In this document: piece after piece, positions 1-6,265 of the stretch
How positions within the stretch are numbered: the stretch's first letter is position 1
Layout: each line of letters starts with the position of its first letter
DNA from: an uncultured Bilophila sp.
Lineage (GTDB): Bacteria > Desulfobacterota > Desulfovibrionia > Desulfovibrionales > Desulfovibrionaceae
NCBI GenBank assembly: GCA_959604115.1
Contig: CAUHBW010000199.1
Coordinates: forward strand, 1 to 7,267
DNA length: 7,267 nt
Reading direction: 5' to 3'
Program-made: the position numbers and the translations under genes
The notes under the pieces: model-generated
Told to the model about the DNA's origin: nothing
Databases searched by the model: none
What the model saw: only the letters and a program-made list of their open reading frames with translations

Positions 1-29
1 TTCAGAAGGGTTCCCTCCCCCTTCCCCAA
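1..29 (-). terminator. Partial G-rich hairpin downstream of the exported-protein gene
   Basis: Read on the minus strand, the gene at 39-707 ends with TGA (41-39). After 9 nt comes a purine-rich arm, TTGGGGAAGGGGGAGGG, followed by AACCC and TTCTGAA, where the window stops. This matches the first arm and loop of the complete hairpin at 7043-7072, which has the same block order and the same TTCTGAA at its apex. It is therefore probably the 5' half of a terminator stem-loop whose second arm lies outside the window. Pairing cannot be confirmed because only one arm is visible. Confidence 0.45.
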
Positions 30-38
30 TATCTCCTG

Positions 39-707
39 TCACAACTGCGTAATGCGCTCGCAAGAGGTCGCGATGCAGATGAGCTTGCCGGAGTGCGCCC
101 TGTCGAAATTGAGGAGATAGACGGTTTCGGCGGCGCGCTTGCGCATGATGGCCTCAATGGCCTTTTCGTCGGTGGCGTTGCGGGCGAAATCGCGGAAGAA
201 GCCGGAAGAGACGAAGACCACGAGACAGCCGGTCCGGTCGGGGGCGCCGAGGAACGCGTCGAGCTTGCGGCGCATGGTTGCCAGACAGTCCGCATCGCTG
301 GAGCCCTGCCCGGAAAGCACATAAAAGTCGGTGGCGCGCCCGGAAGCCATCAGCCGCAGAGGCATGTACCCGTGAGCCCGGAACGCATCAAGAAGACTGA
401 ACAATGGAGGCTCGGTGATGGCGGTCGCCATCTTCAGGGCGACGGCCTTGCCCAGCTCGAACTGCGCGTAAAGCTCCCACGACGCTCCGCCCCAGTCGGC
501 GTCATGCCGCAGCAAGCCGGGCTCCACTTCCCGCGCGCCGAGGTTCAGGGCTTCCCGCAGCGACATCCCGATACGGAGCGGGCCGATGGCCTTTTCCCCG
601 CCGTTGCGCTCCTGCGCATTTTTTTCCGTGCCTTCGTCCGACGCGGAAGCCGCCGCCGGAAGCGTCAACAGCAACGCCGTCGCAAGGCAGAGGAAGAACT
701 TGTTCAT
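39..707 (-). CDS. Exported protein of unknown function (222 aa)
   Basis: I do not recognise a named family. The product starts MNKFFLCLATALLLTLPAAASASDEG-like: a Lys, a hydrophobic core (about residues 4-18) and an Ala-rich cleavage region near residues 20-23, a standard Sec signal peptide. No lipobox cysteine is present, so a periplasmic protein is expected. After a charged linker (24-40) comes a segment beginning GPLRIGMSLREAL (42-54), reminiscent of the short 'lGMs.eev' segments of many small envelope proteins, but this is too weak to assign a family. The predicted mature part has four cysteines (141, 161, 211, 216) that could form disulfides. The start at 707 is chosen because AAAGGAG sits about 5 nt upstream and the signal peptide then has normal length. 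An in-frame ATG at 737 would add ten residues and also has an AAAGGA upstream, so it cannot be excluded. A promoter and a possible attenuator lie upstream at 798-936. Confidence 0.8.
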   Translation of the reverse strand: MNKFFLCLATALLLTLPAAASASDEGTEKNAQERNGGEKAIGPLRIGMSLREALNLGAREVEPGLLRHDADWGGASWELYAQFELGKAVALKMATAITEPPLFSLLDAFRAHGYMPLRLMASGRATDFYVLSGQGSSDADCLATMRRKLDAFLGAPDRTGCLVVFVSSGFFRDFARNATDEKAIEAIMRKRAAETVYLLNFDRAHSGKLICIATSCERITQL

Positions 708-710
708 CAC

Positions 711-719
711 GGCTCCTTT
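711..719 (-). promoter_or_regulatory. Ribosome binding site deciding the start of the exported-protein gene
   Basis: On the minus strand AAAGGAGCC lies just before GTG-ATG, giving GGAG about 5 nt from the ATG at 707-705. It is stronger than the AAAGGA before the alternative ATG at 737. The preceding ten bases, CCGGAAAGGA, are repeated exactly upstream of that alternative start (minus strand of 745-754 and 714-723). Confidence 0.7.
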
Positions 720-797
720 CCGGGAGGTCGCCCGCATGCTTTTTTCCTTTCCGGCGCACCCTGCGGGACGTGGCGGCTGTGGCGGTTGCCGAACCCC

Positions 798-834
798 AAA
801 ACAGTCGCCCCGGCAGGAGGTCCTGACCGGGGCG
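798..834 (-). terminator. Intrinsic terminator hairpin with T-rich tail
   Basis: The arms at 806-813 and 827-834 are perfectly complementary (CGCCCCGG/CCGGGGCG). They continue, after one unpaired A (826), into a further 5-bp stem, 814-818 with 821-825. On the minus strand the hairpin is followed by ACTGTTTTGG, a short T-run beginning four bases after the stem. There is no T-run in the plus direction. It would end transcription from the c-di-GMP gene or from the promoter at 908-936, or act as an attenuator before the exported-protein gene at 707. Confidence 0.6.
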
Positions 835-901
835 TAAACGCTGCGAAACGTCTGATTCGTGGGGGGACGGGCGAGTGCTGACGCTCTTGCCGTCCCTTTG
901 C
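798..901 (-). ncRNA. Candidate small RNA or attenuator leader of about 104 nt
   Basis: A minus-strand transcript initiated from the promoter at 908-936 would begin near 901. It would form a hairpin with a 7-bp outer stem (890-896 with 864-870, GGGACGG/CCGTCCC), cross a roughly 29-nt single-stranded linker, and end at the terminator hairpin and T-run (798-834). This promoter, hairpin, linker and terminator order is that of a small RNA gene. It is equally that of a leader with conditional termination for the gene starting at 707. No known RNA family was recognised; I looked for c-di-GMP-I, SAM-I and cobalamin riboswitch consensus blocks and did not find a complete set. Confidence 0.3.
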
Positions 902-907
902 GGGGGC

Positions 908-936
908 AAGATAGCCATTCGCGGCGTTGCGGTCAA
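908..936 (-). promoter_or_regulatory. Sigma70-type promoter (minus strand)
   Basis: On the minus strand TTGACC (936-931; five of six to the -35 consensus) and TATCTT (913-908; four of six to the -10) are separated by exactly 17 nt. The predicted start is near 901, about 195 nt upstream of the start codon at 707. It lies over 100 nt downstream of the stop codon of the c-di-GMP gene, so the exported-protein gene can be expressed independently. Confidence 0.5.
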
Positions 937-1042
937 GGGTGGTCCGTCGGCCGCCGATCGTGCCGGAGGGCGTGCCGTCCTGATTTTTCCTCCGGGCGGC
1001 GGAGCATGCCGGTCCCGATTTTCCCCCCAATCTTTTCGCCCG

Positions 1043-4000
1043 CTACCCGATATGCCTCGGCGTGAAGGAGGCTTCGACGGGCTCGAAGAGTTCGAGGGGG
1101 ATGGGTCTGGAGAAGACGTAGCCCTGAATGGCGTTGCAGCCGATGGAGCGCAGGAACTCGACCTGTTCCTCCTTTTCGACGCCTTCGGCCACGGTGGCCA
1201 TGCCGAGGGCGTGGGCCATCTTGACGATGCTCTCGACCACGGCGCGCTCGCGGGGCGTCCCCTCGGTGTCCCGGAAGAAGGCGATGTCCAGCTTGAGCAC
1301 GTCCAGCACGATCTCCTTGAGCATGTTCAGCGAGGAGTAGCCCGTGCCGAAGTCGTCCATCGCGCTGCGGAAGCCGTGCGCGGGCAGGGCGGCCATGATC
1401 TCCCGGAACAGCCCGAAGTTGCGGATCACGATGGTTTCCGTGCATTCCAGCTCAAGCAGGCCGGAGGCCACCCCGTACTTGTCCCGGATCGAGGAATAGC
1501 GGTCGAGGAAGTCGCCCTGAGCCAGACTCATGCGCGACACGTTCACCGAGAGCCGCAGGGGCGGCAGGCCCCGCGCGCGGCGGGAGGCCAGATAGGCGCA
1601 CGCCTCCTCGAAGACGAAGGCGTCGAGATCCACGATGAATCCGTTGCGCTCGAACAGCGGGATGAAGTCGCCCGGAGACACCAGACCGTAGCCCGGACGC
1701 TTCCAGCGTACCAGCACCTCCGCCCCGAACAGGCGGTTTCCCTGCTGGATGTCCACCTGCGGCTGGAGGAACAGGCTGAACTCCCGGCAGCGCAACGCCT
1801 CCTCCATGCAGCCCTCGATGCTCTTCTCGTACAGGACCTGCTTGCGCATCTCCTCGGAATACAAGGCGTAACGACTGCCGTTGAGCTGCTTGACGCTCTT
1901 CTGGGCGATGTTCGCGCGATCCAGCATGTCCTCGATGCTCAACATGTCCTCGGGGCTCTCCACACGGTAGATGCCCGCGATCATCTCCACCCGGAACCGG
2001 CGGTTCGCCAGCCCCTCGAACCGCGCCAGCATGTCCGAACAGCGCAGGAAGCGCGTCACCAGATCGTTTTCCGTGTCGTAGCGTCGGAGCATGGCGAAGT
2101 TGTCCCCGGAAATGCGCCCGAACGTCTCGTCGGGATGCGCGCCGTCCGCGATGATCTCCGCCCAGTAGTTGAGCAGTTCGTCGCCCGTGTCGTAGCCGTA
2201 AATGTCGTTGATGAACTTGAAGTTGCGGATGTCGCAGTACCAGAGCGAATACCTGCGGTCCCCGCGCGTCTCCAGCAGCCGGACCGCATCCTCCTTGAAC
2301 TTGGCGAAGTTGTTGTAGCCCGTCACCGGATCGTGCTCGGTCTGGTAGCGCAGGTTGCGCAGGGAGCGGACGCTCTCGTCCACGTCCGTGATCGTGCCCA
2401 CGGCCCGCTGAAGCCGCCCCTCGGCGTCGCGCCGGAGCGTCACCGCCACCCGGTACCAGATGAACGCCCCGTCCCGGCGGCGGATGCGGAACGTCCCCTC
2501 CGCCTGCGGCTGATCGGACAGCGCGGCGTGGAACGTCTTGAAGGCCTCCTGATCGCGCGGGTGGATGGTCAGCGCCCGCAGCATGCTCAACACGTCGCCG
2601 CGGTCGGCCCTGCCGCAGTCCAGCAGCATCCCGAGCCGGGGCGCGTAGCGGATGGACCCGTCCGCGCTCCAGTCGAAGACCACGCTCCGGGCCTGATCCA
2701 CGATGATGCGATAGCGTTCCTCCGTCTGCAGCAGCTCCCGCAGCTCGTCGTTCCGGCGGGACACGTCGTCCAGCCGCTTGCGCGAGTCGATGCCCTGCAC
2801 CCACACGAAGAGGAGCCGGTCCGGGTCTTCCAGACGCAGGACGTTGATGGCGATCCAGTGCTCCGCGCCGTCGCGGCCCAGACAGCGGAACTCGTCCCGG
2901 AGCACGGGGTCGCGCGGCTCCAGACGGCAGGCGCGGTCGTGCAGCGCGTCGAAGCGGTCCAGCTCCTCGGCGTGGGGGAGGATGTTGCGCACCGTCTTCC
3001 GCAGCAGCGACGCCTCTCCGGCCTCGGGCGGCGGGGCGAAGAGGTTCCCGGAGGGGCGGATGGTGCGGTAGGCGTCGCGGGTGAGGTCCACCTCGTAGAC
3101 GCCGCCGGAATCCTCTTCGAGCACGAGGTCGTAGAATTCCGCGACGCGGCCCCGTTCGCGCTCGCGGCGGGACTCGGTGACGTCGCTGAGGGTGTTGTAG
3201 GCCAGCCGGGTGCGCCCGGACTGGGTGAAGAAGAACCGCGACTCGATCCACAGGGACGCGCCGTCCGGGCGGTTGACGCAGTACACTTCGCTGAAGGTGG
3301 CTCCGCCCTTGTCGAAGGCTTCGCGCAGGCTTTCAAGGTTCAGGCGCTTGCGGACGCGCTCGCGGTCGTTGGGGTGGATGGCCTCGGAGAGCGCGTTTTG
3401 CAGGATGTCCTCGAACATGCCCCGGACCGGGACACGCTCGTCGGGGAGGTACGCGCCGTAGGGGATGGTGTAGTGCCCGGTGTCCAGATCGATGCGCAGC
3501 ACCAGCCCGTAGGCGTTGCTGAACAGGAAGCGGCGTTCCTCGTCCTCGGTGCGGAGGGGGAGGAGTTCGGCGTTCCTGCCGCTCCGGGCGCGGAACTTCA
3601 TGCGGTACATGTCGTCGTCGGCGGCCTGAAAGAGCGTGCCGTAGGAAATGCCCCGCTCGGTGGAGTAGGCCACGCCGATGCTCACGCCGAGCTTGCACGC
3701 GGCGTAGCGTTTGCCGAGGGTGTCGGCGACCTGCTTGCGGATGCGCCGGGCCATGTCCAGCGCCTCGGAGCGGGAGGGGATGTCCTGCATGAAGGCGGTG
3801 AACTCGTCGCCGCCGGTGCGGGCCACGAAGTCGCGGCTGCGCAGGGCCTTCCTGAGCATCCGGGCGAACTCGATGAGCACGTCGTCGCCTTCGAGGTGCC
3901 CGCGGCGGTCGTTGACCTGCTTGAAGTTGTCGAGGTCGAAGACCAGCAGGGCCGACGAATGCCCGTCGCGGTGGATGTCGAGGTAGGTCTGGATGTACTG

Positions 4001-5698
4001 TTGCGCGTATTCGCGGTTGTACAGCCCGGTCAGGGGATCGAGCCGGGTCTGGCGGAGCAGTTCGTCCTGCCGGATCTTGCGGGCGGTGATGTCGAGGAGG
4101 ATGCAGATGCAGACCTCGCGGCCTTCCTTGTCCGTGGAGAGGCGGCCCTTTTCGAGCACCCAGATGTTGGTGCCGGCGCCGGTGCGGATGCGGTATTCCT
4201 GCTCGTAGCAGCCGTCCTTGGCCTGCCGCCACGCGGTGCGGGACCGTTCGGCGTCCTCGGGGTGGACGAGGGCGGCGAGCCCGTCGCGGGTCTGCTCCTC
4301 GAACGCCTCGCGCGCGTAGCCGAGGAAGTCCAGCAGCCCGTCGCTCACATAGGCGAGGCGGCGATCGTCCCCGGCGTAGGCCACGAAGCCCCCGCCCGCG
4401 AGGCTGGAGCCGATCAGGGACAGGAAATAGAGCTGTCGCTGATAGTCCACCTCGCGGCGTTCCTGATCCTCGACGTCGGTATAGAAGCAGTACATGACCC
4501 GGCGGCCTTCGATGCGCTCCTCGGCGAAGCAGGCGTCCACGCGCACGGCGAAGACCTCTCCGTCCTTGGCGACGAAGCGGAACTTGCCGGTGCAGCGGCC
4601 CTCGCTCCGGATCCGTTCCACGGAGCGGAGGGCTTCGGGGCGGTCGTCGGGGTGGATGAGGCGCAGGGTGCTGTTTCCCAGACCTTCGCGGAGTTCCTCG
4701 CGGGTGTAGCCGACCCGCTCGAAAAAGCGGTCGTTGGCGGAAATCACGGTGCAGTCGGGATCGTCGAGCACCTTGGCCATGCCGGTGAACAGCGCGGTGT
4801 GGAAGGCTTCCAGCTCGGCGTTCTTCTCGCGCAGCTCCTCCATGCCTTTCCGCAGGCGTTCCTGAAGCTCGCGGGACTCGTTGACGTCGATGATCAGGCT
4901 GACGAGGACGGTGCGGCCCTCGTCGGTGGCGGTGAGGCGGCCGCGCTCCAGCACCCAGACGGAGGAGCCGTCGCGGCGGACCATGCGGTAGGTGACTTCG
5001 TACCGGTCGGAACGTTCGAGGGCGGCCAGCACGGACCGCACCTGCTCCCTGTCGTCGGGATGGACGATGTTCAGGGCCATGCCGCCGGTGCCTTCCCGGA
5101 AGGCGTCGTAGGAGGCGTAGCCGAGGTGCTCCAGCAGGCGGTCGTTGATGAAGTAGACCGGGAGGCCGTCCTCCAGATAGGTTCCGAGCAGCCCGCCGGA
5201 GATGTTGTTCCTGAGCAGCTCGAAGGCGCTGCGCCGGGGACGTTCGGCGATGTCGGCGTCGCGGTCGCCGATGAGCACGGTGGGGAAAAACTCGCCCTCG
5301 CCCTGCCCGCTGCACGGGAACGAGGCGTGGATGCCGCAGATGCGGCAGCGTCCGGAGCGTTCGACGCACATGGCCGACACGCGGGCGCGCAGGAACGCGC
5401 CCCCCCGCTCGGACGGGCCGATGACGAGATCGCCCTCCACGTAGCACGCGCTCTCCACGCCCGCGGTCCTGAGGTTCTCCAGATCGAAGACGTAGGGGCC
5501 GGGCGCGGCCTCGAACTCCTGCATCAGCAGGGCGCGGCAGTCGCGGCAGCCCTTGCCCGCGCGCTCGAACGCGCCGGTCCCGATCCAGCAGATGTCGTCC
5601 GTCAGGCAGCCGAGGGTTTTTTCGGGATTCCTCTGGCGGAGATAGGCATCAAAAAAACGGCGGACGATGGCGACGGAACGGGAAGCGAGCGTTTGCAT
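1043..5698 (-). CDS. Multi-PAS diguanylate cyclase/phosphodiesterase: SnoaL-PAS3-GGDEF-PAS3-GGDEF(degenerate)-EAL
   Basis: A 1551-aa soluble enzyme predicted to make c-di-GMP from GTP (GGDEF) and hydrolyse it to pGpG (EAL). Residue numbers count from the ATG at 5698. Order: SnoaL/NTF2-like domain ~5-130; PAS ~163-276; short helical linker ~274-298; PAS ~298-416; PAS ~425-541; GGDEF-1 ~548-708; PAS-like ~725-845; PAS ~853-978; helical linker; PAS ~990-1110; GGDEF-2 ~1115-1283; EAL ~1290-1546. GGDEF-1 is complete: metal-binding Asp588 in FDLDNFK, Asn596, signature GGDEF 629-633, and I-site RxxD (Arg620-Asp623) five residues before it. GGDEF-2 reads SGDNF (1197-1201) and lacks the I-site, so it is probably inactive. 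The EAL domain keeps Glu1327 (EVL), Asn1386, ExTE 1418-1421, DDFGTG (Asp1448/1449), Lys1469, AEGVE (Glu1505) and QGY (Gln1525), so activity is likely. PAS domains show the usual HPDD/HPED and DxxxxR ends. No membrane segment or signal peptide is seen, so it is cytoplasmic. A GTG two codons upstream (5704) is an alternative start; neither has a clear ribosome binding site. Confidence 0.96.
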   Translation of the reverse strand: MQTLASRSVAIVRRFFDAYLRQRNPEKTLGCLTDDICWIGTGAFERAGKGCRDCRALLMQEFEAAPGPYVFDLENLRTAGVESACYVEGDLVIGPSERGGAFLRARVSAMCVERSGRCRICGIHASFPCSGQGEGEFFPTVLIGDRDADIAERPRRSAFELLRNNISGGLLGTYLEDGLPVYFINDRLLEHLGYASYDAFREGTGGMALNIVHPDDREQVRSVLAALERSDRYEVTYRMVRRDGSSVWVLERGRLTATDEGRTVLVSLIIDVNESRELQERLRKGMEELREKNAELEAFHTALFTGMAKVLDDPDCTVISANDRFFERVGYTREELREGLGNSTLRLIHPDDRPEALRSVERIRSEGRCTGKFRFVAKDGEVFAVRVDACFAEERIEGRRVMYCFYTDVEDQERREVDYQRQLYFLSLIGSSLAGGGFVAYAGDDRRLAYVSDGLLDFLGYAREAFEEQTRDGLAALVHPEDAERSRTAWRQAKDGCYEQEYRIRTGAGTNIWVLEKGRLSTDKEGREVCICILLDITARKIRQDELLRQTRLDPLTGLYNREYAQQYIQTYLDIHRDGHSSALLVFDLDNFKQVNDRRGHLEGDDVLIEFARMLRKALRSRDFVARTGGDEFTAFMQDIPSRSEALDMARRIRKQVADTLGKRYAACKLGVSIGVAYSTERGISYGTLFQAADDDMYRMKFRARSGRNAELLPLRTEDEERRFLFSNAYGLVLRIDLDTGHYTIPYGAYLPDERVPVRGMFEDILQNALSEAIHPNDRERVRKRLNLESLREAFDKGGATFSEVYCVNRPDGASLWIESRFFFTQSGRTRLAYNTLSDVTESRRERERGRVAEFYDLVLEEDSGGVYEVDLTRDAYRTIRPSGNLFAPPPEAGEASLLRKTVRNILPHAEELDRFDALHDRACRLEPRDPVLRDEFRCLGRDGAEHWIAINVLRLEDPDRLLFVWVQGIDSRKRLDDVSRRNDELRELLQTEERYRIIVDQARSVVFDWSADGSIRYAPRLGMLLDCGRADRGDVLSMLRALTIHPRDQEAFKTFHAALSDQPQAEGTFRIRRRDGAFIWYRVAVTLRRDAEGRLQRAVGTITDVDESVRSLRNLRYQTEHDPVTGYNNFAKFKEDAVRLLETRGDRRYSLWYCDIRNFKFINDIYGYDTGDELLNYWAEIIADGAHPDETFGRISGDNFAMLRRYDTENDLVTRFLRCSDMLARFEGLANRRFRVEMIAGIYRVESPEDMLSIEDMLDRANIAQKSVKQLNGSRYALYSEEMRKQVLYEKSIEGCMEEALRCREFSLFLQPQVDIQQGNRLFGAEVLVRWKRPGYGLVSPGDFIPLFERNGFIVDLDAFVFEEACAYLASRRARGLPPLRLSVNVSRMSLAQGDFLDRYSSIRDKYGVASGLLELECTETIVIRNFGLFREIMAALPAHGFRSAMDDFGTGYSSLNMLKEIVLDVLKLDIAFFRDTEGTPRERAVVESIVKMAHALGMATVAEGVEKEEQVEFLRSIGCNAIQGYVFSRPIPLELFEPVEASFTPRHIG

Positions 5699-5741
5699 GA
5701 ACACGACCAGAAAAGATGAAGTAAAAAGGTTGCCCGCCGGG

Positions 5742-5796
5742 TCGCCGTTCCGGGCTGTGCCGGGGGAGATTCGCCGTTCCCGCAGCGGGAAAACGG
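5742..5796 (-). promoter_or_regulatory. Leader repeats and hairpin upstream of the c-di-GMP gene
   Basis: The 10-mer TCGCCGTTCC occurs exactly at 5742-5751 and 5771-5780, 29 nt apart. The second copy forms the left part of a hairpin in which CCG-TTCCC (5774-5781) pairs with GGGAA (5787-5791) and, beyond an AA bulge, with CGG (5794-5796). All lie between the candidate promoter and the start codon, so they would be in the 5' leader. They could be a binding-site pair or an RNA structure; no known riboswitch was recognised. Confidence 0.25.
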
Positions 5797-5841
5797 ATCA
5801 TGGCTTTCGGCTTTATTCGGATTTATAAGGAGGGATAACTG

Positions 5842-5869
5842 TTTGTACCCGAACTGGGAAAGGGGTCAA
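5842..5869 (-). promoter_or_regulatory. Candidate promoter for the c-di-GMP gene
   Basis: On the minus strand TTGACC (5869-5864) and TACAAA (5847-5842) are separated by 16 nt, matching the consensus at five of six and four of six bases. Transcription would begin near 5835, leaving a leader of about 135 nt before the ATG at 5698. The -35 hexamer is the same TTGACC as in the promoter at 908-936. It lies in the least GC-rich part of the intergenic region, which supports a promoter, but the -10 is imperfect. Confidence 0.35.
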
Positions 5870-6035
5870 GCCCTCAAAAAAACGAAATGTCACGCGGTGG
5901 TTGCATTTCGTGAACGGCTCTTTTTCCGCCATGCCGGAGGCCGCGCCGTTTTCCGAAGCCTTTCCTCCGGCTTCGCCGCGGGCGTTCCCCGCCCTCCGCC
6001 CTCCGGCGATCCCCGTCCCTCCTTCCCCGCGCGCC

Positions 6036-6107
6036 GCCTTCTCAGCCCCCGTCCCGCGCCTCGGACGGGATCGCCCCCTCCGCCTTCTCCGCCCCGTCCC
6101 GCGCGTC
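6036..6107. repeat. Imperfect direct repeat of about 27 bp in the C-rich tract
   Basis: 6036-6062 and 6082-6107 share GCCTTCTC, then one differing base, then a C-run leading into GTCCCGCGC. They differ by two substitutions and one missing C, and lie 45-46 nt apart. The first copy also contains a 7-bp hairpin, CCCGTCC (6048-6054) with GGACGGG (6063-6069). Function is unknown; it may simply reflect slippage or duplication in a pyrimidine-rich tract. Confidence 0.5.
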
Positions 6108-6254
6108 CTCCCTTCCCGATGCTCACTCGCGAAGGCGTTCCCCGCACCTTTCGGCGTCACCGTTGCGGACCGCGTTCCCCCCGTCTCCCGCGCCGTGCGC
6201 CGTCCGGCCTTCGCCGCCTTGCCAACCCGTGGGAAGGGGGCTAAGCACGCGGGC

Positions 6255-6260
6255 GGAGGT
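6255..6260 (+). promoter_or_regulatory. Ribosome binding site supporting the GTG start at 6266
   Basis: GGAGGT at 6255-6260 is followed by five bases and GTG at 6266-6268, near-ideal spacing. This supports the GTG start of the membrane-protein gene even though ATG is not used. Confidence 0.8.
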
Positions 6261-6265
6261 GGATT

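Larger units (their letters stand above)
708..1042. other. Non-coding gap between the two minus-strand genes
   Basis: This 335-bp gap has no convincing gene. From right to left (minus direction) it contains a short stem CTCCG/CGGAG (990-1004) without a T-run, a sigma70-like promoter (908-936), a 7-bp stem (864-870 with 890-896), and a strong hairpin with a T-rich tail (798-834). The reading frames that cross it are Arg/Gly/Pro-rich and lack ribosome binding sites. No clear intrinsic terminator directly follows the stop codon of the c-di-GMP gene at 1043; the hairpin at 806-834 may terminate its read-through. Confidence 0.6.
5699..6265. other. Divergent intergenic region with C-rich repeat tract
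   Basis: This 567-bp gap separates the minus-strand c-di-GMP gene from the plus-strand membrane-protein gene. Positions 5699-5900 include an A+T-richer patch with a candidate minus-strand promoter, a small hairpin (5774-5796) and a 10-bp direct repeat. Positions about 5930-6240 are extremely C/pyrimidine-rich on the plus strand and hold an imperfect direct repeat (6036-6062 and 6082-6107). Several open frames cross it, giving Pro/Ala/Arg-rich translations. None shows a recognisable domain; one (5901-6269) overlaps the next start as GTGA but lacks a ribosome binding site. I call it non-coding with moderate confidence. Confidence 0.55.

Noticed and set aside
760..800. Possible SAM-I riboswitch fragment (CGGCAACCG on the minus strand)
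   Set aside because: Only this short block resembles the consensus; the other conserved core segments are missing and it lies after the terminator hairpin.
990..1004. Short stem CTCCG/CGGAG downstream of the c-di-GMP gene as its terminator
   Set aside because: The stem is only 5 bp and on the minus strand it is followed by an A-run, not a T-run.
1981..4980. Apparent change in C/G balance between the two halves of the c-di-GMP gene, suggesting fusion of parts with different origins
   Set aside because: Hand counts of a few 60-base rows differ (C27/G14 at 1981-2040 against C13/G31 at 4621-4680), but other rows in both halves are near parity, so the trend is not secure without a proper sliding-window calculation.
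875..5719. A plus-strand frame open for over 1600 codons, antisense to the whole c-di-GMP gene
   Set aside because: Its translation is a monotonous Val/Ala/Gly/Glu/His-rich string without domains, while the minus strand encodes many textbook domains. Long antisense frames are expected when the coding strand has GC-rich third positions.
5650..5801. A leader peptide frame of about 50 codons starting at the ATG of 5801 (minus) and overlapping the c-di-GMP gene start
   Set aside because: There is no ribosome binding site before the ATG and the composition is not protein-like.
5699..5900. A c-di-GMP riboswitch in the leader of the c-di-GMP gene
   Set aside because: I looked on the minus strand for the conserved c-di-GMP-I blocks (such as GGCAAACC and GCAAAGCC) and did not find them; the visible hairpin is short and simple.
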